NCBI GenBank assembly: GCA_936432065.2
Contig: OW386293.2
Span: forward strand, 109,699,795-109,763,794
From: Rutpela maculata
Taxonomy: Eukaryota > Arthropoda > Insecta > Coleoptera > Cerambycidae
Reading direction: 5' to 3'
DNA: 64,000 bases
Below, piece by piece: positions 35,329 to 45,812 of this stretch; the first letter of the stretch is position 1, and each line of letters begins with the position of its first letter. The notes under the pieces were generated by a model. That model saw only the letters and a program-made list of their open reading frames with translations, was not told the origin of the DNA and made no database searches. A program made the position numbers and the translations under genes.

Positions 35329-35513
35329 ATACTATTTTTATACACAATCATCTTCCCTAAAGAACAAAGCTAAAAAAATCGTTTACTAATTTTTTAAATA
35401 GCATTTTATGTTTTTATTAAGTAGGCAATGAACGAAAAATTCTTATGTCAGACGACAAATGTCAAAGTAGCGTTGTGTCGTTTGTGTTTGTCCCTTGCCT
35501 CTATTTATAGAAA

Positions 35514-35710
35514 ATGCAGGATAATAGTACCGATAGTGAAGTGGGATGTACTCCATCTGAACTCAGGGAAGTTTCCGAGTGAGCAACAGAAAATTTATTG
35601 CCAGAAAGAAGTAAAAATAGGTATGAAAAGACATATAAAACATACAAACACTGGTGCTAGGAAAAAGGAGCTAGTAAACATACTCTCTATGTCTTTCTTA
35701 TAATTTATAA
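35514..35710 (+). pseudogene. N-terminal remnant of a Crypton-like (tyrosine-recombinase-type) protein
   Basis: Starting at the ATG at 35514 the frame reads MQDNSTDSEVGCTPSELREV, a stop, ATENLLPERSKNRYEKTYKT, then YKHWC, a stop and EKGASKHTLYVF. The LLPE(K/R)S(K/R)(N)RYEK...Y..(F/H)..WC pattern is the start of the N-terminal SAM-like domain in insect Crypton/DUF3504-type proteins, as I recall them. The two in-frame stops and the missing remainder show it is dead. The catalytic R-H-R-Y residues would lie far downstream and are absent. It stands between two capped hairpins (35214-35328 and 35939-36049), which may belong to the same element. Confidence 0.5.
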
Positions 35711-35938
35711 ATCCTACAACTAAAATAAAACCAGTAAAAAACACGGTTGGCAAATGCTCACTTTCCAACCAGAAAACTGGTAAGAAAGTGGCTACTTTCC
35801 AACCTGAAATGTCACATTTCAGTTCAATTGTCGAATGAAGTAGAAATGTCACACTTTCCAACTTTTGACACGTAAGACAATTTGATTATTTCTGTATGAC
35901 TGTGAATAACATATTTAGTAGAAATTAATAATATATTA

Positions 35939-36049
35939 TTCAACGAGCGATAATGTAGGTAATAACTCACGCAGATGAAGCTTAGAGCACGAGCCGTAGG
36001 CGAGTGCTGTAATTCATCAAGTGAGTTATTACCATTATCGCAAGTTGAA
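35939..36049. repeat. GC-capped hairpin 2
   Basis: The arms GCGATAATGTAGGTAATAAC...CACGCAGATGAA and TTCATCAAGTGAGTTATTAC pair. The cap is GAGCACGAGCCGTAGGCGAG. Confidence 0.82.
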
Positions 36050-36760
36050 TACTATACTTTATCTACGATTATAACAATAAATATTAAATTGAGAAAATTT
36101 TGTTTAAATTACTCAGTTTCTTTAATAATAAAATTAACTGTAAAATTTAATTTTTGTACACACTTTTAAATTTGTTCTGCGATTTTTCGTGTAATAAATT
36201 ATGTATTGTATCATTAGCTACTTGTCTTCATTCTGGTAGTGTACATATTAGTTCATCTTCACTAACCGAATTCATCATTTTTGGCACAATTATTACTTAA
36301 CTTAATTTGAAAACGTCAAAACTATTCAAACACGATGAATCACCTTCCTCTCCTCAATATTAATGGACCATTCTATTTCACCGTATCGGAAAAGAATTTC
36401 TCTTGGAAAGAGCCACCTTCGTGTGGCGCGTTAAATCGATTGGACAGGCTAGGCATGAAGATAACGGAGATTGGCACTGTACCTAGTGATTTATAATAAC
36501 TCACTCATTATAACTCACGCTATTTGTTTATGGATATTATTAATTGTTCAAAAGCAGTTCAGTAATTAGCAGTAATTACTATATAATCTAATAAGAGTAG
36601 ATAAATTATTTATTTATTCTACTACTTGTACAGAAAGTAATCTTTTCCTCTCTCATTTGTGGGTAGAAAATGTTTTGCCTCCCACGGGAGGCAAAGTACT
36701 TTATTTCATACTGTCTGGTAAATGACTATTTCCCGGACTCATTTGCGGCCGGTAAATCCA
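36050..36760. other. Stretch without recognised gene
   Basis: A 53-codon frame at 36335-36496 (plus; MNHLPLLNINGPFYF...) has mixed composition but no recognised motif. 36670-36725 (CCTCCCACGGGAGGCAAAGT, TATTTCATACTGTC) is shared, partly inverted, with 40845-41010. Confidence 0.35.
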
Positions 36761-36822
36761 ACATTACAGTATCTGATACCGTAATATGTTACTTGCAAAC
36801 ACGGTATCTGATACTGTAATGT
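36761..36822. repeat. 21-bp perfect inverted repeat hairpin
   Basis: ACATTACAGTATCTGATACC plus G at 36761-36781 is exactly inverted at 36802-36822, with a 20-nt loop. Confidence 0.9.
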
Positions 36823-37066
36823 GTTACCTAGCAACACTATCATATTATTATTAGTAAGCAAGTTTTGACTTTTGACTTTTTCACCTAAAAATATAAGAAA
36901 TAAAATATGTTTTCTACGATTGTGCTGAAAGTCAAATTTTCTAACTTCAAAATGAGTGCAGAAAATATCACTTTGCTGCACGCCGTGCGGCAAAGAATTT
37001 GCCACACGCTTTGATTACATCTTCACGCACCGGAATAAAATAGTGTGTTTACCTTAAAAAAATTTA

Positions 37067-37724
37067 TATTACTTACTGGTAATAACAATTAAATTCTATA
37101 AATGTACATTAATTACACATGAATTGCAATTACAAAGTCAAATTTTCTTACTTCAGAATGACAGCGGAAAATGTCATTTTAATAAAATCTAACAAGCAGC
37201 AAATTTAAAATTTTGGAAAGACTTTGAAAAGGGAAATAACTTCACAACCGTAGAAAAAATAGTATGTAACACACGTGTGGCAAGCTTCATTGCAAAACTC
37301 GTATGATAGAAACACTCGCTGCGCTCGTGTTCCTACTTTCATACATCGTTTTGCAATGAGGCCCTTGCCACACTTGTATTACAATCTACTATTATATTAC
37401 TTACTGGTAATAACAATTAAATTCTATAAATGTACATTAATTACACATGAATAGCAATTACAAAGTCAAATGTTATAACTTCAGAATGACTGCGGAAAAT
37501 GTCACTTTAAATAAAATCTGACAGGCAGCAAATTTAAAATTTTGGAAAGACTTTAAAAAAGGGAAATAACTTCACAACCGTAGAAAAAATAGTATGTAAC
37601 ACACATGTGGCAAGCTTCATTGCAAAACTCGTATGATAGGAACACTCGCTGCGCTCGTGTTCCTACTTTCACACATCGTTTTGCAATGAAGCCACACTTG
37701 TATGACAATCTACTATAAATACAC
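37067..37724. repeat. Tandem duplication of about 328-bp unit, each with a GC-capped hairpin
   Basis: Unit 1 is about 37067-37394 and unit 2 about 37395-37724. They share ATTACTTACTGGTAATAACA, TCAGAATGACNGCGGAAAAT and a final hairpin. The hairpins (37270-37379 and 37602-37704) have arms TGTGGCAAGCTTCATTGCAA with inverse, and the cap ACACTCGCTGCGCTCGTGTT. Units differ at roughly 5% of positions by eye. Confidence 0.85.
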
Positions 37725-37766
37725 AGTTTTAGCAATTAGTTAATACATGAAAAGTTTATTTTTAAA

Positions 37767-38064
37767 CTAACTACAACAATAATTTATTAACACTGTTTTC
37801 AAATACTCTTCAAATTCTTTAGGAACTTCTCTCCTTAATGATGAATATGTGGAATGAAAATCGTCGACGATCAAATGTTTATGTTTCATATAATAGATAT
37901 AATACCTTGAGACAATTCGATTTTTCGTCTTGTTTGACAGAAAGCTCTAAAAGAGCCTCTTGACTTTTCCGGAACAACATTTTATCATCCGCTTCTAAAG
38001 TACAATTACGAAGTAAGTCAGTTAAGTACGTCAAATAACGATGACAATTATTAATATCACGAAA
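37767..38064 (-). pseudogene. Coding remnant of unknown family in two frames
   Basis: On the minus strand one frame (38064 to 37879) reads FRDINNCHRYLTYLTDLLRN, CTLEADDKMLFRKSQEALLE and LSVKQDEKSNCLKVLYLLYE before a stop. A second frame, offset by one shift, continues with HLIVDDFHSTYSSLRREVPK and EFEEYLKTVLINYCCS and stops at 37767. Residue composition is clearly protein-like: alternating charged and leucine-rich helices. Instead of a frameshift, an intron might start at the AAG|GTATTA boundary (37906). There is no recognised family. It could be the C-terminus of a transposon protein, given the hairpin-rich repeat unit beside it. Confidence 0.45.
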
Positions 38065-38069
38065 TCAAA

Positions 38070-38788
38070 ATCAAAAGTATACCTTTTTGCCATATTGTTG
38101 AAAAATGGGGATATAATAATATCTATTAATAGGTTATTCAATATTTATAACAAAAATAACTGTCATAATTCAAAGAAACGCATAATAATGGAGTCATAGC
38201 CAACTAGAAAAGTGCGTCCCGAGAAGTGTTTTATTGAAGAAAATCATTCACACTCTGTATAGCGGTTTTTTGCTGTAAAATATACTTTCTATCAACTTTA
38301 GTAAATGAAGAAAGTTACATAACTATAGATTAGGCTTCTACTTACAAAATTTATAATATTATGCTTAACTAAAGTTAGTAATTTTTTTTTAATTTGAACT
38401 TATATTAATTTATATTGATACCATTGTGAAGTAAGCACTGTGGCCCCTACCACTACTTAAAAAACATACCTTTCTACCAACTTTAATAAATGAAGAATGT
38501 TAAATAACTACAGATTAGGCTTCTACTTACAAAATTTTTAATATTTTACTTAACTAAAATTAGTAATTTTTATTTTATTTTGATTAAATAAAGCTCTCTA
38601 GTTCTAAAGTTTTCTATCTTATTTGGAGCCAATATACAGATTATTTAATTTACACTAAATATGATGATTATTTCTGGATTAATTTTCCGGTTGCTTCAAC
38701 AGATTTATTTTAAGTCCGCTCCAAAATCTCCATAATACGAAACAATGCAAAAATTATGGTTTTATTTAGTTGACAAGTTAAAGACAAA
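38070..38788. other. Gene-free stretch with a diverged direct repeat
   Basis: The phrase TAGATTAGGCTTCTACTTAC or close variant, with CTTTCTA(T/C)CAACTTTA upstream, occurs at 38285-38350 and again at 38468-38535. Confidence 0.55.
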
Positions 38789-38789
38789 T

Positions 38790-40724
38790 AGACTCATTTA
38801 ACAATTTTGTATTATTACATATTCTGAAAGAGCTTGGTGAGTATAGTAAGTATGCCAAAAATTAGAATTTACTGACGCCGCCTTCATGTATAAACAAATT
38901 ATTAAAGTCGGCGCGCTTAAAATCGCTCGGGATAACCATGTAATCGAGTTGTGACGTCAGATTCTTTAGTAAGATAATCGTGTACACGAAATCATTTTTT
39001 ACGACATTTTTTGGTGGTGGAGAACTTTTTTATTTCGGAGAAACTCAAAAAGATAGATTTATAATGAAATATGTTTTTTAACGTCTCCACCGCTATATCT
39101 CTGAAAATATTTGTGCTATCAAGCTATTTTTTTTTAATTAAAGTAGACACAATAGCGCTTCGAACAACGTATCACGTGAACCCGATTTATTTTTTTTAAG
39201 TTGGAAAAATAATAGGAAACTCAAACTTGTTATTTTCAGTAGCGTAATTTTGGACAATCGAGAAAAAAATTTATTTATGAAAATTTGTATATACATGCTG
39301 CGTACAAATTGAAGCCAATAGTTGAAAAAAGTTTTTAGGATAAAAATTTTTCATATCCCGTTCATAGTATTGAGTCAGCGATTTTTTTTAACGGGCCAAA
39401 GTCATATTCTTGCGCGCTCATCTGTAGTAAGCCTGCCGACTGCAACGATCTGACGGTCCCGGTCGGGGTGTATGTAGTAGTTTAACTTATATCAATAGGT
39501 ACAAAACCAGTAGTGATCAAAAGCATCTAGGGGATCAATATTATTGTTCAATATTTCATATATTGTACAGTAGTATTGATCATATGTTGTTAATATTAAG
39601 AAATTGTACAATCAGTGTTACTAACTACCCACCTAATTAGTAAGTTTATTAGACATTTTTAAATGAATGAAAGTAAAAACGTACGCATTTGAGTTGAGTT
39701 TTATTGTTGAAATAAATTTTCTATTTGGATAGATAAATATGTAGTATATAGTTTATGTAGGAACTACATTAATAGCATTCTAATTCGTTCATATCTGCCT
39801 CGAAATCTTTAATAATGTTGTTACAGGAACGACATTTGCACTCGTTGCAACATTTTAGGCCTTCCTTAAAACAAGCACATTTTCGATTGTCATAATTTTT
39901 ATCCAAACAATGAATACTTACTTAATGATCTTCGACAACCGCCACTTCTACGCGACTAATCTGACCAACCCTGCATGCGAGGTCTATTAATTGCATACCA
40001 ATGTCGCATTTAGCGCTGATAAAAAAAATCGCTGTTGCCACACGGTACATTTTAGGAAAAAATATATTGTTTCAAAAACTTTTATGATTATTAGGCTTTA
40101 TTTTCTTCGCTGCACGTATGTAAATATTTTCAAAAATAAAAAAGTTGATCCATTGGTGAAGATTTCAATACATAAAATATATATTTTTAATTTATCTGAT
40201 TTTTAGAGAAATGAAAGTGCGAATTGTGCCCAAACGTTTGTATTGGTAAAAGCGCTACAGTGTGTGCTTTAATTTGACACAAAACAAATTTCGGTACCTT
40301 TAATAGTTTTAAAGATATGGCGGTGGAAACAAAAAAAAAAAACAATTTTATTTAAAAATCCATTTTTTTCACTTTTTATTGATTTAAAAAGTTCGAGACC
40401 ACAAAAAAATGTCGTAAAATATGATTTCATATGCCCGGTGACATACTCAAAGGAACCTAACATGTTTGACCTGGTTCTACGCCAAAAAAAAAAATGACAC
40501 GATAGACTTACGAAATCTCTGCTCTAATATAGGTATCGGCGCACGCCAAGTGACGTCACTCTACGGACTGTTGGCCGGCCGAGCGTGTTTCTATTCAAAT
40601 GCGAATATCTCTGTGGCTATTGATTCAATTGAGCTGAAATTTTTTTCTGGGGCTATTGGTTTGTTATACTTTAAAATGAGGAAGAAAAAGTAGGAAACTG
40701 TCATATCACTAAATGACCCTATTA
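38790..40724 (-). mobile_element. TIR element, copy 2 of the 22933-25079 family
   Basis: It is nearly identical by eye to copy 1 from TAGACTCATTTAAC at the left to TAAATGACCCTATT at the right, with internal deletions (about 38962 and 39612). The flanking sequences of the two copies are unrelated, so this is transposition and not segmental duplication. The minus-strand Cys-rich tail is again present. Confidence 0.82.
39769..39945 (-). pseudogene. CXC-like Cys-rich C-terminal tail, copy 2
   Basis: It has the same tail as 24115-24290: NRKCACFKEGLKCCNECKCR, SCNN and an acidic end with the stop at 39769-39771. A Cys is changed to Tyr (KNYDNRK), and an insertion near 39918 shifts the frame upstream of HCLDKN. 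Both copies are dead but carry different lesions, so they were probably derived from a less damaged source element. Confidence 0.6.
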
Positions 40725-40892
40725 GCTATGGAAAACAATGGCTATAACATCGTTGCGGTGCGCGATGATGCGATTGTTAGATTACGAACTAATATTTTTC
40801 AAATTTCAATAATTATAACATTTTATTCATTTTAAGAAGGATTTACCGGACAGTATGAAATAAAATATTATACGTCCGGTAGGTTTCATTAC

Positions 40893-40980
40893 AGTACTCG
40901 TTTATATTCCGGACTGGGCTCCTGCGTCGCCTCGTCCGTAAAACAACTCGTACTGTAATAAGTCACCTACCGGACTTACA
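40893..40980. repeat. GC-capped hairpin 3
   Basis: GTCCGGTAGGT..CATTACAGTACTCGTTT pairs with AACTCGTACTGTAATAAGTC and CACCTACCGGAC. The cap is CGGACTGGGCTCCTGCGTCG-like. Neighbouring text matches 36670-36725. Confidence 0.8.
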
Positions 40981-41269
40981 ACGTAAATTACTATTCCTTT
41001 CCTTGGGAGGAAAGTATTTTCTGCCCTCATTCTTAACCGTTACCAACTATGTTACCATGGTTACTGACTATTACCTTAGTTACGTTGAAATAAAAATGGT
41101 TGCTGTAACATCAAAATAGACGTGAAAATTAAACCAGTTAAGGCAAATTATTTTTCGACATACCTCCCTCGTAAGTATACTCTAATTCCATTGTTCTGTC
41201 GATCGTAAGTGACGCTTTGTGTACCAAATACTTGTTGCCACTGGCAACGGATCATTATTTTTGATAACG

Positions 41270-41920
41270 TCCCTAGTAGTCCATACGAAACTTGCAAGAA
41301 AAAGTCTAAAACCCCAAAAGTGCAAGGAGCGACAAAATATTTCTACGATGGTGATACTTGCGCGGTCCCTACCCCTCTCGAACTACCCCTAAACGCAAAA
41401 AACCACCCCTTTTCTTCCATTTTTCGCTGTTAGACATGCGGGGACTTGTTGGATCCAACAAGTTCTCGCATGCCTATCAACGAAGCATGGAAGAAAAGGG
41501 GTGGTTTTATGCATTCAGGGGTGGGTGGTTAGGGGTGGGAAGCTAAATAATATCAGCATCGTGTTCCCCGCCCTTGAAAACGTGTAAAGAAATATTTTCG
41601 GCACGTTTGGATGTTTTTTGCATATTCCGGTATTAAGGGAGGGGGTGGCTTCAACCCCCAGGGGTCGTTGGTTGCGAAATTTTACAGGACATATTGAGTT
41701 TCCTCAAAAAAAAGCCGATCCTACAAGTCCTCGCATGCCTAACAACGAAAAATGGAAGAAAAGGATTGGTTTTTTGCGTTTAGGGGTAGTTCGAGAGAGG
41801 TAGGGACCGCGCGAGTATCACCATTGTGTTGGTCGTCCTCGAAAACGGGGGGGTAGACATATTTTGTCGCTACCCTTGCACTTTTGGGATTTTTGCAACT
41901 TTCGCATGGGTTATAGGGAA
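41270..41920. repeat. 650-bp complex foldback with a central half-copy
   Basis: The outer arms (about 41290-41440 and 41740-41910) share GCGGTCCCTACCCCTCTCGAAC, inverted on the right. An extra inverted half-copy lies at 41445-41560, joined at the perfect 20-bp palindrome ACTTGTTGGATCCAACAAGT (41447-41466). Open frames across it are GC-rich artefacts. Confidence 0.8.
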
Positions 41921-41935
41921 ATAAAGTAAATTTGG

Positions 41936-43232
41936 GAAAAGGACCCCGGAACAAAACCCATGAAAATGTTGATTCGGTGGAATCTGCTGAAATTTTGGTA
42001 TTTTGTAGATCAAGTCATGCTGATTAAAAATTCTTATCACATCAAGCCAATCCTATGGACAGTTTTTGAGATACAGCTTGTCAAAGTTAAGTAATTTGCG
42101 TCATTTTAGACATTCAAGAACTTTTTACTTTTAAACTATTAACATTAGCAAAAAATTGCATGGGTCGAAATATTTTTGTTCAAGTCCAATAATGCTAAAG
42201 AATTTTTTTCCGAATTTTTTTATCAATTTTTAGGTTAGGTGAAATATATATATGTCATATTTTGGCATGCTTCGGTGGGATTAGCTGAAACTTTGCTATT
42301 TTGTAGTTAAAGTCATACTGATCAAAAATGTCTATTGCACTGAGTCAATCCTATGAGTGGTTTTCGCTCCAGGAATGCTTGAAAGTCCTAACAATGAGGT
42401 AATGGGTAATCTATGTGTTTATGAATGGCTTCCAGCATATTTGTGTAATGCGTGCATGCGTTTGTGTGTATGTATGTGTCAGTAAATACAGGGTTTTCTA
42501 GAAATATCGATGACAAACTTCTGGTGAAAATTCTACATGCAAAAATATATCCGCAAATACCTTGAGCTACGGCCCTTTGAAAATTGCTCCCAAAAACTGA
42601 TTATTATTTTATATTTCAGAAACCTTTTGATTTACAAGGATGTAACTTTTATAAACATATTGACAATAGTACAAGCTTATTTTAACATTACATTACATTT
42701 TTTGTGCACGTGCACAAACACACTGGAAGCCATTCATAAACACGTTCATATAGATTAGGTACCCGTTACCTCGTTGTTAGAACTTTCAAGCACTCCTGGA
42801 GCGAAAACCACTCATAGGATCGACTCAGTGCAATAGGAATTTTTGATCAGCATGACCTTAACTACAAAATAGCAAAGTTTCAGTCAATCCCACCGAAGCC
42901 TGCCAAAATATAACATATATATATTTTACCTAACCTAAAAATTGATAAAAAAATTCTGAAAAAAATTCCTGGGCTTTATTGGACTTGAACAAAAATATTT
43001 CGACGCTTGCAATTTTTTGCTAAAGTTAATAGTTTAAGAGTAAAAAGTACTTGAATGTCTAAAATGACGCAAATTACCTGACTTTGATAAGCTGTATCTC
43101 AAAAACTGTCCATAGGATTGGCTCGATGTGATAAGAACATTTGATCAGCATGACTTGAACTACAAAATACCAAGATTTCAGCCGATTCCACCGAATCAAC
43201 ATTTTCATGGGTTTTGTTCCGGGGTCCTTTTC
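41936..43232. mobile_element. 1.3-kb foldback with 500-bp arms
   Basis: The left arm 41936-42435 and right arm 42723-43232 are inverted copies. They share GGACCCCGGAACAAAACCCA at the outer ends, AGTTTTTGAGATACAGCTTG and ACCTAACCTAAAAATTGATA-type blocks, and GAATGGCTTCCAG at the inner ends. Divergence is roughly 8-12% by eye. The 287-bp spacer carries no gene. Confidence 0.9.
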
Positions 43233-43299
43233 TGTTTTATATAACAGGTATTAAATTAAGTGTTCTAACATGTTTTAACCCAAATGTATATAAGGCAAA

Positions 43300-43416
43300 A
43301 TGCAAGTAATATAGAGCAAAAAACGAATATGAACTACAAGGCATTTGTTGCCTTGCAAGTAATGCAAGTAATATAGAGCAAAAAACGAATATGAACTACA
43401 AGGCATTTGTTGCCTG
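43300..43416 (+). repeat. Two-unit tandem repeat, about 64 bp
   Basis: The segment TGCAAGTAATATAGAGCAAA through TACAAGGCATTTGTTGCC occurs twice, near 43300 and 43365, without visible mismatches in the shared 50 bp. Confidence 0.9.
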
Positions 43417-43419
43417 CAT

Positions 43420-44950
43420 AGTGTAGGGGAAGGTTACCTCAATCATTGATTAATGTTTTCCACAAAAATATCTTTGTCGCTACGGCCGCCATATTGAAAA
43501 AAAAAAATGATGGTCGAAACGGTTTTTCTCAATTATCTTCTTTCCTGTTACTTCTTCTCTAAAAGGCATTACCAATATTGTTGAAAATGGAAAAAGCTTC
43601 AACTTTTATTTAAATTAATTTTCTGCATTGTTAATATTTTACAATTTACAGCAATCAGAATGGTGAGAATTCGTACTTTGCTGCAGATTTCTGTAATTAT
43701 CTCTATCCCCATTGTTCATATGTGGTAATTAGTTATTGTCGAATGCAGATTATAAAATGTCTTAAATCTTTTGTTCAAACTATTTTCTTCCACGGTGAAC
43801 TGTCTCAAAAGTACAGGGACTCGAAATTTGAAAAATTTCTTGAATTTCGGAAAAAATGTCGCTCCGTTGTAGGAATTATCCACTGGTCAGATGACAGATT
43901 AACTGTACTAAATGTGTACATAAAAATATGTTATATAGTTAATTTTGTCATTTGAAATTTTATGATCCTTTTTTGCTTCAAATTCAAGTCCAACTTGTAG
44001 GCTGTTGCCAATATTGATTATATTAGAAAGTATTCAATTTTTTAAAAATATATCTTCTCTTCCTAATATCAGATTTACCCAGCTAATAACCTGATTTTGT
44101 GCTATATCGTTCTCATTTGATTAATTTAACAGAATCAAGAAATCTAATCTTAATAATTGCTGTATTTTTGATTTGCGTCTTTAATATAATGTTTTTAACA
44201 GTGTACTAATACGTCAACCCAGAAACGCGTATATCTCAACCGTAAGCTAGATAAATCACAGTATTGTCGTGTATATTCCGATATTATCAAAATTTCCAGC
44301 ATTCGTTACGCACGATTGACGCATAAATAATTTCCTCTATAAAATTAACCTACTGCCTACTGGATATGATGAAACTTAATCTTTTTATTCACAACAAATT
44401 GGTTATTATTAATAAGGCCGTCTCTGCTGGGTGCCTGCTCGAACAGCTATAGAATTCTTCTATTAGACTTCTTATAGTGCTGAACTGGCCCGTGCCGAGC
44501 GCAAGCGGGTTTTACCCACGCAAAACGACGTTTAGAATGAGAGAAAAGTCACCGGAAATACAGACCAGTTCGTCATGGATGTCTAGCGAACCTGCAAAAA
44601 TTCGTGTGTTACGACGAATGACATGCAAAATTGAATGTTTGCGCCCCGAATGCGCGGAGGAGTGTGCTGTAAAAGTTTGTATCAACCTATTAATTTTCTT
44701 ACTAATTAACTGACGTCAAAAAAATTAAAAAAGGAGGTTCTCAATTTGGCCCGTATGTGTTTTTTTATGTATTCATTCATTACTCTGGATTGGCTCAAGC
44801 GACTTCTATGTAATCTTTCTCAAACTGCCATCTAGTATAAGGTGCCATTAGTCCAGTCGAATTGTACTTTGACATGGCGAAAATAGGTAACTACGATTTT
44901 CATGTTTTAAGTTGAACATAAAACAAGCTCTTATAGCGTGCCAAGTATTG
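43420..44950. other. Stretch without a recognised gene
   Basis: Two frames were weighed: 43722-43955 (plus) and 44477-44713 (plus). The second is GC-richer and ends with CKIECLRPECAEECAVKVC-like spacing of cysteines, but no family was recognised. Confidence 0.35.
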
Positions 44951-45360
44951 TCATACCGGATAAGGGAGGTGGGGTAAAGTTGAAAAATCGGTTTTTCGCC
45001 TTTAAATAGAATGCTAATCTGAGAGGAAAAGTTCAAATGAGAAAGTTATTATATTAAAAAAAACCTATAAAATGAGCATGCGAACGTTAAGATTAGGTCA
45101 GGAGTAAATTTAAGAAACCGGAAATTTTGAAAAAAAAAAATATTTTAGCAATATTTTTGAGATTTTACTAAAGTACGTATTATATAGGAGGGAATATCGG
45201 GTAAAAATTTCAGATCGATATCTGCATTATTATACTCTTCGCAAAAACGAAGAGTATATTGTATTTGATCGGCACATTTCTAAAATCGTAAATATCGCTC
45301 GTAGAGAAAAAAATTTCATATCATTGTGTTAGTGAACGAATTCTGAACAACTTTCAAAAT

Positions 45361-45402
45361 GTCCGTCTGTCCGTCCGTCTGTCCGTCTGTCCGTCCGTCC
45401 GT
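45361..45402 (+). repeat. (GTCC/GTCT)n microsatellite
   Basis: Ten tetranucleotide units, part of the hairpin-led element. Confidence 0.95.
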
Positions 45403-45736
45403 CACGTTTTTTGTAAGCACGATAACTCAAGAAAGAAAAATCCGATTGTATTGAAATTTGGACAGTAAATTAGTGTTAGCTAAAGGAAGAACCCTATTGT
45501 TTTTGAAGAAAATCGATCGGTAAATAAAAAAGTTATTAATGATTTAAATTTGAGAAAAAACAATTTTTGATTTTTATGTTTTTGTAATTGAATATAAATT
45601 TGGTGAAATGATATTTCATTTTAATATCTAAATATTTATATATTTTACAAATATACATTTCATAATGTAATATGCAACCGTGTAAATATGATTTTAGCTC
45701 GTGTTTTATAATGTAAAAATTTACATTTTTTTATGT

Positions 45737-45812
45737 GTAAGGTGGTTGTGTAGTTCTTACGCTTTTGACTCGGAATCCAAGGGTCCCGGGTTCGAAACCC
45801 AAATGGGGTATG
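45737..45812 (+). ncRNA. tRNA-like segment with A and B box, degenerate
   Basis: GGTGGTTGTGTAGTTC (A-box-like) is followed by an arm TTTGA-CTCGGAA-TCCAA, which would present the 7-nt loop of a Pro (CGG) anticodon. Then comes GGTTCGAAACC, a perfect B box (45789-45799). The T-arm and acceptor pairing are poor, so it is not a functional tRNA. It is likely the pol III promoter of a tRNA-derived retroposon or a tRNA pseudogene captured in the element. Confidence 0.5.

Noticed and set aside
41209..41954. Several GC-rich open frames around 41.2-42.0 kb
   Set aside because: They lie in the arms of a complex foldback and mirror each other on opposite strands, with no protein motif.
45361..45402. CRISPR-like regular repeat
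   Set aside because: It is a tetranucleotide microsatellite without spacers; no CRISPR array was seen anywhere in the window.
45737..45812. Functional tRNA-Pro gene
   Set aside because: The T arm and acceptor stem do not pair well enough; only the A and B boxes and an anticodon-like loop are convincing.
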